Assembly (NCBI GenBank): GCA_050948665.1
Contig: JBMNEH010000001.1
Coordinates: 248,001-312,000, forward strand
Source: JBMNEH01 sp050948665
GTDB taxonomy: Bacteria > Bacillota > Clostridia > Christensenellales > UMGS416
DNA length: 64,000 nt
Reading direction: 5' to 3'
Position 1 is the first letter of the stretch. Each line of letters opens with the position of its first letter. This document shows positions 1-13,226 of this stretch, one piece after another. The notes beneath the pieces are model-generated. The model was not told where the DNA came from, made no database searches, and was given only the letters and a program-made list of their open reading frames with translations. A program made the translations under genes and the position numbers.

Positions 1-66
1 CGTCGTACACCATAGGATGTGGGAGCCGTCGAAAGAAAAAGAACGGAAAAAATATGTAAAATATAC

Positions 67-95
67 TTGACATTGCAAGCGCGGTATGATATATT
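67..95 (+). promoter_or_regulatory. rrnA promoter
   Basis: The -35 box TTGACA (67-72) and -10 box TATATT (90-95) are separated by exactly 17 bp, about 200 bp upstream of 16S. rrnB has the same boxes and spacing in otherwise different flanking sequence, which supports this as the real growth promoter. Confidence 0.85.
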
Positions 96-128
96 TATCA
101 GGCTACCCTGTGAGAGCGGGGCAGCGGA

Positions 129-143
129 TGCTCCTTGAAAACT
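129..143 (+). promoter_or_regulatory. boxA-like antitermination site, rrnA leader
   Basis: TGCTCCTTGAAAACT matches the Gram-positive rRNA boxA pattern (TGTTCTTTGAAAACT). A related TGCACCTTGACAACT lies in the 16S-23S spacer at 1903-1917. It is expected to load the Nus antitermination complex on the nascent rRNA. Confidence 0.7.
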
Positions 144-288
144 GTATAGATGCACACCAAGAACGAGCGTAGCGGGAATGCCGTGTGAGGCATGACCGCG
201 AAGGTTTTGGAAACCAAGAAAAAAATTCCGAGAGAAGCAAGCGCAAGCGAGAGCCGGCAAAGGAGCCGGCGAAGTGAGCGAAGGATTT

Positions 289-4928
<4,640 letters not shown>

Positions 4929-4983
4929 TAAGAGTTGCAGGCAGTTTCTTTATACAGTTGTGAGGGCGCAGACCCTCTTTATT

Positions 4984-5099
4984 TCCGGTGGCGATAGCGA
5001 AGGGGATCCACCTGTTCTCATCCCGAACACAGAAGTTAAGACCTTCATCGCCGACAGTACTTGGCTGGAAACGGCCCGGGAGGATAGGTAGCTGCCGGA
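4984..5099 (+). rRNA. rrf: 5S ribosomal RNA (rrnA)
   Basis: A 116-nt 5S rRNA. The terminal helix is TCCGG at 4984 with CCGGA at 5095-5099, and the conserved CCGAACACAGAAGTTAAG lies in loop C/helix III. It differs from the rrnB copy at one visible site (TTGGCTGG versus TTGGCCGG). A rho-independent terminator follows directly. Confidence 0.95.
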
Positions 5100-5112
5100 G
5101 CTCTTTTCTACA

Positions 5113-5157
5113 CCGCAGGCGTCGATGAATTCATCGCCGCTTGCGGATTGTTTTTAT
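5113..5157 (+). terminator. rrnA terminator
   Basis: A nearly perfect ~17-bp hairpin (CCGCAGGCG ... CGCCGCTTGCGG around the palindrome GATGAATTCATC) is followed by TTGTTTTTATT. The same hairpin follows rrnB at 61583, and a diverged copy follows the 5S pseudogene. Confidence 0.9.
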
Positions 5158-5189
5158 TCCCGCACCCGGCATACCCGGCCCCGAATATG

Positions 5190-5195
5190 TATAAT
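5190..5195 (+). promoter_or_regulatory. candidate -10 box for activase gene, within sequence duplicated from rrn tail
   Basis: TATAAT with no good -35 box. The segment from the terminator through GTATAATACGGGAGG also occurs after rrnB (to about 61674). The activase therefore sits directly on the end of an rrn-associated repeat. Confidence 0.4.
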
Positions 5196-5212
5196 ACGGG
5201 AGGTTTTCGCTT

Positions 5213-6085
5213 ATGAAAGGCATGATCACGGATATCAAGCGCTTTGCCGTACATGACGGCGACGGGATCCGCACCACGGTGTTCTTTAAAGGATGTTCGC
5301 TGCTGTGCGTCTGGTGCCATAATCCCGAAACCATCGCATTTCGGCCCCAGATGGCATTCTATGCCGACAAATGCGCGCACTGCGGAAGCTGCGCCGAAAT
5401 TTGCGGCTGCCACAGTATGGAAAATCAACGGCATGCTTTCAACAGCGCATGCTGCCGCGGATGCGGCCTGTGTGAAAGCGCCTGCCTCCACGACGCGCTG
5501 CAGCTCTACGGAAAGGAGTATACCGTCGACACGCTGATGCCCCTTCTGTCGGAGGACAGGGACTTTTACGGGGATGACGGCGGAATCACGCTGTCCGGCG
5601 GAGAGTGCCTCTGCCAGATCGATTTTTGCGAAGCCTTGTTAAAGCGCTGCAAGGAATACGGACTGAACACCGCGGTGGACACCTGCGGAAATGTGCCCTT
5701 TTCCAGCTTTGAGCGGGTCCTGCCCCATACAGATACATTTCTTTACGACATCAAAGCCATAGACGAGAGGACCCACATCCGATGCACGGGGCATTCAAAC
5801 AAACACATTCTGGAAAACCTCAGGGCCCTTGACGGCCTGGGGGCGGGCATCGAGATCAGGATCCCCTATGTTCCGGAATACAACAGCGGAGAGATGGAAA
5901 AGATCGCCGCGTTTGTGAAAGAATTGAAAAATATCCGGAGAGTCAGGGTGCTGCCCTATCATAACTATTCCAAGGGCAGATACGCCGCCCTTTCCATGGA
6001 GGACACGCTGCCCGGCAGACTGCCGGAAAAAGAGGAGATCGCCGCCGCCGAAAGATTTTTTGATCAAAGAGAGCCTTCCGTTTAA
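5213..6085 (+). CDS. glycyl-radical enzyme activating protein (radical SAM)
   Basis: Activase (290 aa) that would use S-adenosylmethionine and a [4Fe-4S] cluster to install the glycyl radical on a partner enzyme, most likely the one encoded at 7263-9512. Visible motifs are the radical-SAM triad C28-x3-C32-x2-C35 (GCSLLCVWC) and two ferredoxin-like clusters, C54/57/60/64 and C81/84/87/91. The latter are typical of activases for PFL-like dehydratases and lyases and are absent from classical PflA. The start is the ATG nine bases after GGGAGG. It is on the opposite strand to its presumed partner and separated from it by the SMP-30-like gene, which is less common than direct adjacency. The family assignment is firm; the pairing is inferred from proximity. 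Confidence 0.9.
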   Translation: MKGMITDIKRFAVHDGDGIRTTVFFKGCSLLCVWCHNPETIAFRPQMAFYADKCAHCGSCAEICGCHSMENQRHAFNSACCRGCGLCESACLHDALQLYGKEYTVDTLMPLLSEDRDFYGDDGGITLSGGECLCQIDFCEALLKRCKEYGLNTAVDTCGNVPFSSFERVLPHTDTFLYDIKAIDERTHIRCTGHSNKHILENLRALDGLGAGIEIRIPYVPEYNSGEMEKIAAFVKELKNIRRVRVLPYHNYSKGRYAALSMEDTLPGRLPEKEEIAAAERFFDQREPSV

Positions 6086-6124
6086 AAAACCGGTATACCC
6101 CCATGCGGCGGGTATGCCGGTTTT
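6084..6124. terminator. bidirectional terminator between convergent genes
   Basis: AAAAAACCGGTATACCC pairs with GGGTATGCCGGTTTT. The A-run and T-run let it serve both the activase (+) and the SMP-30-like gene (-). Confidence 0.85.
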
Positions 6125-6144
6125 CCGTATTGGCGGAAGGCGGT

Positions 6145-7020
6145 TTATCGGGCCTGCCCGAACAGGTAAGGCGCTCTGCCCCGGTATTCCGACTCCATCA
6201 TGACGGCAAACCCCGCGTCTTTGTCGGTTTCCGGGTCCGCCCCGAACGCCGCCGAAGTGATCACAAGGAATTCCATGGCATCCCCCGCAAAGCCGCAGCT
6301 CGCCGGGATAGCGCAGGGGGTTTCGATATGGCCGGCAACCCTGAATTTCTCAGTGTCGATCACGGCGATATGCTTTTTTCCCCAACAGGCCGCCAGGATA
6401 TCCCCCGCGGTATTCACCGTAAACCCGTCCACACCCGGGACCTCCGCCGACCTTCCGGTATATTCGATCTCCCCGGATCCCCTGTCAAAGGCGTATTCCC
6501 GGATCAGCGCGGTATCGCTGTCCGTATGATAAAAGCGTTTTTCATCAGGGGACCAATCCAGGCCGTTGGACAGGATCAGACCATCCAGAAGGACCTTGAC
6601 ATCCCCGTCCTTATCGATACGGTAGAGCTTGCCGTCGATTTTGTCCGATACGCCCTTGCGCTTTCCGCTTTGCGTTCCGATATAGATCCTGCCGTCGGGA
6701 CCCGCCTTCATATCGTTGCCGAAGAGAATGCTGTGCTCCGCCGTATCGTACAACGCCTCCGCGGAATCATCCGGCCGCAGATAAAAGACACCGTCGGCAC
6801 GGGAGACGATCAGCCGGTTGTCAATATCAAAGGCCATGGCGGCGACCCCGCGGGAGACCGGCCTGACAGATACGCGGCGGGTATAGGGGTCCAGCCTGCA
6901 GATCTCATTGCCGCCGTACCCGTTTGTAAAATACAGCCTCCGCTCAAAGGCGTTCCAGACGGGGCCCTCACCGATGACGCATCTTCTGCCGGTACATACG
7001 GTAAACTTTTTATCGACCAT
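6145..7020 (-). CDS. SMP-30/gluconolactonase/LRE-like beta-propeller protein
   Basis: 291 aa of repeated W/Y-D-P/G blade motifs typical of SMP-30/gluconolactonase proteins: GEGPVW near residue 18, a blade with ILFGNDMKAGPDGRIYIGT, and SNGLDWSPDEKRFYHTDS containing the metal-ligand Asn and Asp positions of the family. Members hydrolyse sugar lactones or related esters with a divalent metal. It is the last gene of the operon amidohydrolase - glycyl radical enzyme - this gene. Its RBS AGGGAGA precedes the ATG at 7020. The substrate is unknown. Association with a glycyl radical enzyme suggests a lactone or cyclic ester in the same catabolic route, which is inference. Confidence 0.8.
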   Translation of the reverse strand: MVDKKFTVCTGRRCVIGEGPVWNAFERRLYFTNGYGGNEICRLDPYTRRVSVRPVSRGVAAMAFDIDNRLIVSRADGVFYLRPDDSAEALYDTAEHSILFGNDMKAGPDGRIYIGTQSGKRKGVSDKIDGKLYRIDKDGDVKVLLDGLILSNGLDWSPDEKRFYHTDSDTALIREYAFDRGSGEIEYTGRSAEVPGVDGFTVNTAGDILAACWGKKHIAVIDTEKFRVAGHIETPCAIPASCGFAGDAMEFLVITSAAFGADPETDKDAGFAVMMESEYRGRAPYLFGQAR

Positions 7021-7262
7021 TGGATATCTCCCTGCCTTTCTTGCCGGCCGGCGCGACGCGTAGGAGCGGGATCAGGCGGAAAACGATACCGGCGCCGCAA
7101 ACCGGCAGACCGGGAGCATGGGGACATCCCCCCGCCCCGGCAGCGACGCCGAACGCCCTGCCGCCCGTCCTCATAAAGGCGAACAAGGAGCCGCGCAGGG
7201 GGAAGCGGGATACCGCCGAAGTATTTTGAACGCAACAATTCCCGCTTTTCCCGCCGATGATC
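7009..7262 (-). pseudogene. possible transporter C-terminal remnant
   Basis: The 242-bp gap between the glycyl radical enzyme and the SMP-30-like gene holds one long frame on the minus strand with no start codon. It includes RGSLFAFMRTGG and a hydrophobic stretch ending in KKGREIS. Its stop falls 11 bases inside the SMP-30-like gene, like a normal operon overlap. The pattern recalls the last helices of an MFS permease (compare GxxFAxMNTGG), so a truncated sugar or acid transporter gene is possible. The similarity is weak and read by eye only. Confidence 0.25.
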
Positions 7263-9512
7263 TTAATGCTGTATATTCTCGGCTCTTTTGATATAAGCGT
7301 CCTGCTCTTCCTCGCTCATATTGTTCCACAACACACTCCAGCCGCATACGCGCACCTGTAAATTACGGTATTTATCGGGGTTCTCCTTGGCGTCGCGCAG
7401 CATCTCGGCGTTGAATACGTTGAACTGGATCGCCATACCGCCGCCGTTCATATACACCCTGATCAGCTTTTTCATCACATCGGTGCCCTCATCCCCCGCG
7501 ACCGTGCTGGGATGCAGCATCACATCCAGGCAAAAGCTTTCGGTATAATGACTGGGCGTCAATTGCAGCGAGGACCGGATAAGGGCGGTGACACCCTCCC
7601 TGTCCATTCCCATGACGGGGGATCCGTTTTTCGACAGCTCCTCCCCCGCCAGCCTGCCGTCCGGCGTCGCCCCGGTAAGCCTGCCCTGTTCGATGAACTG
7701 GCGCGCGGAATGCATATGGGGCTTGTAGACGCCGCCCCGCGCGTTGGGGCGGTTGCTGATCCGCATCGCGAAATAATCCGCAAGGGCGCGGGAGTACATA
7801 TTCGTTTCCTTGTCCCGGTTGCCGAATTTGCGGTCCGAGCGGAGGATCTTCCTTCTGAGCGGTTCATAGCCCTCCCAGTTTTTTTCGACGGCATCTTTCA
7901 TCTGCGCCAGGGTGACTTCTTCCTTGTCATACACAAATTCCTTGATGGCCATCAGGGAGTCGATCGCCGAGGCGAAGCCGCTGTTTAAAATATGGGAATT
8001 GTTGTATTTACTGCCGTAGGAATAAGCGTCCGCGCCCTTTTCCAGGCTGTACTCCACGGTGGCGGAATACATGGGGGAGGGGTTGATGACCTCCAGCACA
8101 GGGTCGTACAAATGATTGCCTATGGAAACGCAGATCTCGACCAGATTGTCGATCTGCTTTAAAAAGGCGTGGTAGAAGGCGTCAAAGGTGTGAAAGGTAT
8201 CGACCCCGCCGGTTTTCACGCCCATCTGTTTGCCGATGGTGGTATCGTATCCGTTATACAGCGCATACAAAACAGCCTTGGCGATATTGATATAGTACGA
8301 ACCGGTGCTTACCTCATTGCCCCTGACACGGGTCTCATAGCATCCGCTTATCTCAAATTGCACCGCCTCGCCGTAGCTGGCGCCGTAGCTCATCATAGCC
8401 TGGATAAACCCCGGCTCGCAGCAGAATACGAAACAGCCGCAGCCGGTCTTCACCCGTTCCAGTACCATCTCAAGAAAGGCGTCCGGCGTTGATTCGGAAA
8501 CCTTGATCTGGATCTTGGGATTGTAGATATTGATCGCCTCATGGACCCGCAGGATGTCATAGGACAAATCGTTCACAAGGGTGTTCCCCTCCATATCCGT
8601 TCCGCCCAGATAAAAGGGCTGCCCCCAATAATTGCCTATCGCCGAAAACTGCATCAGAAAATAGGCGAGATATTCCAGTATCTCATCCTTTGGGGTACCG
8701 GCCGCCAGATCGCGGAGATAGAAGGGGTAGAGAGTGCTGTCCAGCCCGTTTCCGAGGGACCTCGCCTGATACCCGTCCACATGCTCGATCAGCATAAAAA
8801 AGATATAGATGGCCAGCAACGCCTCATAGGTCGTCCCTGGCGCGGCGTTTTCCAGGGTGGAAAGAGCCCTGACGATCACATCGGTTTTCTCATTCCTGTG
8901 CGCGAGAGCGTAAAGCCGGCACCTCTTAATGACGCGCAAAATGGCGTCATACTCTATGACCATCGCGTCAAAATGGGCTTTTTTCTTCTCATCCAGGCTG
9001 CCGTTTTTCATATGCAGGTCCCTGTAGCGCAGGACCCTTTCCCTCAGGCCGGTAAAACCCAATCGCATAAGGGCTTCCCAATCGGGTATGACATGGTCAA
9101 AGTCGGGCCATACGGTGGCGGCCCCGGAAAGATTGCAATCATCCGCAAGATCGTTATATTGCCGGCGCTCGGCGTTTTTGCCGAACTCCTCCGCCTTCCA
9201 GATGTTCTGGATAAAGGCAAGGGGGCGGTTCCAACTGTAGAACCCGACAAAATAATCATGGGGATTCACATCGATCCGCATGTTGTCAAGCGCAAAGGCG
9301 AAGCACCGGGCTTTTACCACGGGATGGGGCAGGTGCTTTATCCGATGGAACAATTCCGTAAGGCCCTCGCTCAGCCGGGCGTCATCCAGACCGGTACCGG
9401 GATCGTATTCGTAACCATGGTAGGCGTATCTGTTGAAGGGGTCGAATTCCCTGTCGGTCCGATGGTATTTGTTCTCCAGATATTCCCTGTCCCGCGCAAA
9501 GGTTTTAAACAT
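7263..9512 (-). CDS. glycyl radical enzyme, PFL/dehydratase-like, unknown substrate
   Basis: 749-aa member of the pyruvate formate-lyase-like superfamily. The thiyl site is ISGCYE (Cys391, Glu393). The C-x-E arrangement is that of C-C/C-O/C-N lyases and dehydratases (glycerol dehydratase, choline TMA-lyase, HypD) rather than the CC pair of PFL. The C-terminal glycyl-radical loop is RVCGW (Gly724), with a Cys next to the radical Gly and WNN after it instead of the usual RVxGY. The full-length architecture is intact. RBS AAAGGAG lies upstream. It is co-oriented with the amidohydrolase 26 bp upstream and the SMP-30-like gene downstream. The reaction cannot be read from sequence. Oxygen sensitivity implies a strict anaerobe. 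Confidence 0.9.
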   Translation of the reverse strand: MFKTFARDREYLENKYHRTDREFDPFNRYAYHGYEYDPGTGLDDARLSEGLTELFHRIKHLPHPVVKARCFAFALDNMRIDVNPHDYFVGFYSWNRPLAFIQNIWKAEEFGKNAERRQYNDLADDCNLSGAATVWPDFDHVIPDWEALMRLGFTGLRERVLRYRDLHMKNGSLDEKKKAHFDAMVIEYDAILRVIKRCRLYALAHRNEKTDVIVRALSTLENAAPGTTYEALLAIYIFFMLIEHVDGYQARSLGNGLDSTLYPFYLRDLAAGTPKDEILEYLAYFLMQFSAIGNYWGQPFYLGGTDMEGNTLVNDLSYDILRVHEAINIYNPKIQIKVSESTPDAFLEMVLERVKTGCGCFVFCCEPGFIQAMMSYGASYGEAVQFEISGCYETRVRGNEVSTGSYYINIAKAVLYALYNGYDTTIGKQMGVKTGGVDTFHTFDAFYHAFLKQIDNLVEICVSIGNHLYDPVLEVINPSPMYSATVEYSLEKGADAYSYGSKYNNSHILNSGFASAIDSLMAIKEFVYDKEEVTLAQMKDAVEKNWEGYEPLRRKILRSDRKFGNRDKETNMYSRALADYFAMRISNRPNARGGVYKPHMHSARQFIEQGRLTGATPDGRLAGEELSKNGSPVMGMDREGVTALIRSSLQLTPSHYTESFCLDVMLHPSTVAGDEGTDVMKKLIRVYMNGGGMAIQFNVFNAEMLRDAKENPDKYRNLQVRVCGWSVLWNNMSEEEQDAYIKRAENIQH

Positions 9513-9538
9513 GCCGCATTCCTCTCCTTTTCAATCCT

Positions 9539-10666
9539 TTATACGAAATCCAAGCTTCTCCAGACAACCGCGCCGGATTTGACCGTCAGCAGCGGGGCGA
9601 ACATACGGGAGGCCGGCAGCCTCTCCCTGTCAAATACGAGGTCAAAGGACTTCTCCCTGACTTCAAGAAGCGAGATATCCGCGTTTTCACCGACGGCCAG
9701 CCGGGCGGGGAACCCCGCGACGGCGGCAGGGTTGACCGTTACGCGCTTTAACACCTCCGCCGGGGACATGCCCAGATGCAGGAACTTCGTCATGACATAG
9801 GGCAGGCAGAAGGCGCCGTCCTTAAAAATGCCTTTGTCGGTAAAATCGCCGCTGATGATATCGGGAAGTATCCCCCGGGCGGCGGCTTTCCTGTAAATAT
9901 CGGCGGAAAAATGATACCCGGCGTCGCCGACATCGAAAATCACCCCGCGTTCCTTTGCCGCGCGGACGCCCTCCGTCACATCCCCCCTCCCGTCAAGGAT
10001 GGTCCTGCCGTGGTTGTGAAAGGCGTGACTCAAAATATCGCCCTTTTCAAGGAAGGAGCAAAGGACATCCATGGGGACCGCGGGATCCGTCGCGTGGACC
10101 ATAAGGGGGACCCCCAGTTCACGCGCCAGGGCCGCCGCGGCCTGCAGCGGCCCGGTATCGCCCTCTTTCACAATGCCGAGGCTGTATCTGATTTTTATGC
10201 CGAGCAAAACGTCGTGATATTGTTTGAACAGCCACTTAATTTTTTCTATCAGGACCGTTTCCGGGCCGACGTTTTCAGGATGGCTTCTCAGGGAGGCCAG
10301 CCCGGCGGCCGCGATATTCAGGAAGCACTTTATACCGGCGCGGCAGGACCGCAGGCCCTCATATCCGGAGATGAAGGTTTCGCTTCCCGCGCTGCCGGCA
10401 TCCGCGGCCGAGGTGACCCCGTAGGGAAACATGGCGCTTTCCGCGTGTACGCCCAGCTCGGCCAGGGGATAAATATGGGCATGCAGATCGATCAGACCGA
10501 TAGAGGCGACAGCACCCCCCGCGTCAATCCCGATCCCGCCGCAGCGCCTGTTTTCCGACCTGACGATATCCGAAATGACGCCGCCCTCTACGATGATGTC
10601 GCTCAAATTGCCGCTGATTTTTTCACCGTTATAGATTCTTGCGTTTTTTATCGTGAGCGCATACAT
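9539..10666 (-). CDS. amidohydrolase/deacetylase-family metallohydrolase
   Basis: 375-aa amidohydrolase-superfamily TIM barrel. Metal ligands visible are H62-x-H64 in LIDLHAHIYP, a candidate carboxylated Lys158 (LGIKIRYS), His191 (MVHATDP), His214 (LSHAFHN) and catalytic Asp274 (ISGDFTD). The pattern resembles the Atu3266/EF_0837 group, annotated as amidohydrolase/deacetylase and related to dihydroorotase. Members hydrolyse acyl-amino or acyl-hydroxy acids. It is the first gene of the glycyl radical operon, read from the divergent promoter at 10712-10740. A role in trimming the substrate before the radical step is inference. Confidence 0.85.
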   Translation of the reverse strand: MYALTIKNARIYNGEKISGNLSDIIVEGGVISDIVRSENRRCGGIGIDAGGAVASIGLIDLHAHIYPLAELGVHAESAMFPYGVTSAADAGSAGSETFISGYEGLRSCRAGIKCFLNIAAAGLASLRSHPENVGPETVLIEKIKWLFKQYHDVLLGIKIRYSLGIVKEGDTGPLQAAAALARELGVPLMVHATDPAVPMDVLCSFLEKGDILSHAFHNHGRTILDGRGDVTEGVRAAKERGVIFDVGDAGYHFSADIYRKAAARGILPDIISGDFTDKGIFKDGAFCLPYVMTKFLHLGMSPAEVLKRVTVNPAAVAGFPARLAVGENADISLLEVREKSFDLVFDRERLPASRMFAPLLTVKSGAVVWRSLDFV

Positions 10667-10711
10667 GCCAAACCCTCATTCCCGCAACAAAATACTGCTT
10701 TAATACCGTGT

Positions 10712-10740
10712 ATTATAGCAAAAAAAGGAGAAGCGGTCAA
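10712..10740 (-). promoter_or_regulatory. promoter of amidohydrolase/glycyl radical enzyme operon
   Basis: On the minus strand TTGACC (10740-10735), a 17-bp spacer and TATAAT (10717-10712), ending about 45 bp before the start codon. It lies back-to-back with the AraC gene promoter, so the 140-bp divergent region is the likely AraC-type operator. Confidence 0.75.
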
Positions 10741-10758
10741 TGTGTTTTTTAACGAGGC

Positions 10759-10787
10759 TTGACTAAATCAACGGAAAGTGCTATCAT
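10759..10787 (+). promoter_or_regulatory. promoter of AraC-family regulator gene
   Basis: TTGACT (10759-10764), a 17-bp spacer and TATCAT (10782-10787), with RBS GGAGGCAAGGAGG just downstream. Confidence 0.7.
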
Positions 10788-10808
10788 TGGAGGCAAGGAG
10801 GTATCGCT

Positions 10809-11606
10809 ATGTATGATTTTATGAACACCGATCTTATCATCAAAGACATTTCTCTTGCCTGCTATGTGCCGGTGGGAGCCGGTACCGCCGTTCATAATAA
10901 CAGGAAGGACTACGGCCTGGCCGTCAATCTCGAAGAAGATAAAACCTACCGGTTTGAGAACGGTCAAACAGTCCGTGTCCCCGCCAACGGGATCATTTTC
11001 CTTCCGAAGGGCGCCAGCTATGTCGTGAAGGCCAAACGGAGCGGCGGGTGTTACGCCGTCAATTTCTCGCTGGCGCAGGATATCGCCGTTGAGCCCTTCA
11101 GTATGAAAATGAAAAATCCCCCGGTCTTTATTGAAAACTTCAAACAGGCCGAAAACGCGTGGCATACGAAAAAGAACGGCTACCCGGAGAAATGCAAGGC
11201 GGAGCTTTACGCGATCATTTACAACATGAAGCGGGAGTATTCCGTTGAAGAAAGGCCACAGGACAGATCCCGGGTCATGCCGGCGATCACGCATATCCAT
11301 GCCAATTATGCCGCCGGGAAAATAAGCGTGCCAAAGCTCGCGGCGCTCTGCCATCTGAGTGAAACGGTGTTCAGAGAAAACTTTTTTGCCGCGACGGGGA
11401 CAACACCGATCAAATATATCAATCATTTGAGACTATCAAGAGCCGCGGAGCTTTTGTCGTCCAATATGTACACGGTCAAGGAAGCCATGAGATTGTCGGG
11501 CTATGAAGATGAGGCCCACTTCAGCAGAGTGTTTAAATTGGAATTTCATGTTCCGCCGAAGGAGTATAAGGCGCGATACAGCAAAACCGAACCGGCCGAT
11601 GAATGA
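10809..11606 (+). CDS. AraC-family transcriptional regulator
   Basis: 265 aa. The N-terminal ~130 residues form a cupin-like effector domain. The C-terminal ~100 residues hold two helix-turn-helix units (KISVPKLAALCHLSETVFRENF and TVKEAMRLSGYEDEAHFSRVF regions), the second ending in the family signature F-x-x-P-x-x-Y (FHVPPKEY). It is divergent from the amidohydrolase/glycyl radical enzyme operon and is probably its substrate-responsive activator. The ATG at 10809 follows AAGGAGG. Confidence 0.9.
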   Translation: MYDFMNTDLIIKDISLACYVPVGAGTAVHNNRKDYGLAVNLEEDKTYRFENGQTVRVPANGIIFLPKGASYVVKAKRSGGCYAVNFSLAQDIAVEPFSMKMKNPPVFIENFKQAENAWHTKKNGYPEKCKAELYAIIYNMKREYSVEERPQDRSRVMPAITHIHANYAAGKISVPKLAALCHLSETVFRENFFAATGTTPIKYINHLRLSRAAELLSSNMYTVKEAMRLSGYEDEAHFSRVFKLEFHVPPKEYKARYSKTEPADE

Positions 11607-11625
11607 TCCGCAATATCCCCGGCGC

Positions 11626-11662
11626 ACAAACAAGGGGCGGCAGACCGCCGCCCTTGTTTGTT
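11626..11662. terminator. bidirectional terminator
   Basis: AACAAGGGGCGG-caga-CCGCCGCCCTTGTTTGTT, serving the AraC gene (+) and probably the lipoprotein gene (-). Confidence 0.8.
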
Positions 11663-11710
11663 ATCCGTTTTCCGCCCCCGCTGTAAGGAAGGAGCCCGCG
11701 GGGCGGGCTT

Positions 11711-12265
11711 TTACCCGCCGGCGCCTTCCTGCCCGGGCTCTTCGGGGAAGTAGCTCACGACGGTGAGGATATCCTCAAACTCGATGACCTGTATGCCGCC
11801 TCCAGTTTCCGGGGGGAGGATCTCCGCGCCGGGCCGGATCTCGACAATGGCCACCTCGTGGGGCAGGGTATCCGGGAGCCGGGAGAGGTCAAAGCGCAGC
11901 TCCCGCATATCGACGACGCCTTCCCGGCAGCCTTCGCCGGGCTTGATATCGATGACCCCTTCTTCCGATACGGTCAGCACCCCGATAAGCCGCAGGGAGG
12001 CATTGTTGAGAAAAATCTCCTTCCGCCCCGTGAAGGTGATCCCGGTCAAATCCAATGTCTCATCGCCCGAAAGGGACACGGTGGCGTTGCCCTCCGCGGC
12101 GAAGGCTTCCGATAATGTATCCCGCTCCGCGAAATTCCCGCCGGGAACGCCGGGGCCCGCTTCCCCGGCGCCCCCCTCTTGGGGGGCCTTGGCGCAACCC
12201 GCGGCGCAGACTGCCGCGATCACAAGCAAACAGCACAGGAAAAGCTTCATTTTCCGGAGTTTCAT
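11711..12265 (-). CDS. putative lipoprotein
   Basis: 184 aa. The N-terminus has a lipoprotein signal with hydrophobic core and lipobox AAGC (Cys24), so it should be a lipid-anchored surface protein. The mature part is acidic and beta-rich with repeated short strands (ITFTGRKEIFLNNASLRL, GVLTVSEEGVIDI), possibly a small solenoid. No family recognised. Start at the ATG after AAGGAGG with 7-base spacing. It stands alone between terminators. Confidence 0.65.
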   Translation of the reverse strand: MKLRKMKLFLCCLLVIAAVCAAGCAKAPQEGGAGEAGPGVPGGNFAERDTLSEAFAAEGNATVSLSGDETLDLTGITFTGRKEIFLNNASLRLIGVLTVSEEGVIDIKPGEGCREGVVDMRELRFDLSRLPDTLPHEVAIVEIRPGAEILPPETGGGIQVIEFEDILTVVSYFPEEPGQEGAGG

Positions 12266-12311
12266 GGGAACGCCTCCTTGGTTGTTTATTTGCCGGAAAA
12301 GCCGGAGGAAT

Positions 12312-12356
12312 ATAAAGAAACAAGCAGCCGGTCAACGAACCGCGTCGACCGGCTGC
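12312..12356 (-). terminator. terminator of the zinc-ribbon DUF975 gene
   Basis: On the minus strand GCAGCCGGTC ... GACCGGCTGC is followed by TTGTTTCTTT. Confidence 0.75.
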
Positions 12357-12468
12357 CGTTCCATAAAAGCGGAGAGGAGACCCGCCCGCGCCCCGTTTAT
12401 GCAGACCCGGAACGCCGGACTGGATCTCCCGGGGGAGAGAGGCTTTATCGGCGGCTCTCAGGAAAGGG

Positions 12469-13197
12469 TCAACCCAGCTTCGTGCCGCAGACGGGGCAGA
12501 AGGTGTAGCCTTCCGCGTAGGGAGCTCCGCAGGTGGGGCACTTGGGCGGCTGGTATTGCCGGGCTTCCTGTATGGACTCATACAGCTTGGCCTGGTACAG
12601 CCCGATAAACAGGTTCCCCACCGCGGCAATCAGCAGGAATGCCAAAGCCAGGACCACCATGAAGAAATAACCGGCATAGGGGATCAGGCAGAGCAGCAGC
12701 AGCACGGTGAAGGCGGTGCTCAGTATCACGGAGAACAGGATATCAGCGCCGAAAAGCTGCCCCCGGTAGCCCTTTGTTTCCTCTATGGAAATCTTCAAAG
12801 CCTCCGTGGGGGAGACCTCCGGCCGGGTCAGCAGGATATAGGGGACGAAGCGGTACTGGTAGCTCTTGATGATGGCGAACACAGGGCCGGCGACCGGGAT
12901 CAGCCCCCAGATCAGTATCCAGAGCTGCTGCCAGGCCATACCGGCGCAGATGCGCTTAAAATCCTTAAACCCGGCGAAAAGCTGCTGGGAATCCACCTGT
13001 TCACCGCGGAGACCCGCCATATAAATCGCGATCATTCCGGTTTGAAGGGTCAGGGTGATGGGGATGAAAATGATGGGAAGGACGCCGAAGGAACAGGCAA
13101 GGGCGATCAGCAACTGGCATAAGAGGGACAGGCCCCACAAGCGGAAGGGCTTTTTTGCCAGCACGCCAATGGCAGCGCCGTATGCTTTAAAAATCAT
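12469..13197 (-). CDS. DUF975-like membrane protein with C-terminal zinc ribbon
   Basis: 242 aa. About five or six hydrophobic segments span residues ~10-205. A cytosolic zinc ribbon C-x2-C-x10-C-x2-C (CPTCGAPY ... FCPVCG) occupies the last 25 residues. The membrane part resembles DUF975 proteins (pattern PYILLTRPEVSPTEALKIS); a plain DUF975 paralogue lies at 22009-22743. Function is unknown; zinc-ribbon tails on such proteins suggest a scaffold or sensor role. The promoter at 13227-13254 and RBS GGAGGCAATAC support the start. Confidence 0.75.
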   Translation of the reverse strand: MIFKAYGAAIGVLAKKPFRLWGLSLLCQLLIALACSFGVLPIIFIPITLTLQTGMIAIYMAGLRGEQVDSQQLFAGFKDFKRICAGMAWQQLWILIWGLIPVAGPVFAIIKSYQYRFVPYILLTRPEVSPTEALKISIEETKGYRGQLFGADILFSVILSTAFTVLLLLCLIPYAGYFFMVVLALAFLLIAAVGNLFIGLYQAKLYESIQEARQYQPPKCPTCGAPYAEGYTFCPVCGTKLG

Positions 13198-13226
13198 GTA
13201 TTGCCTCCTTTTCTTGTTTGATTCCT

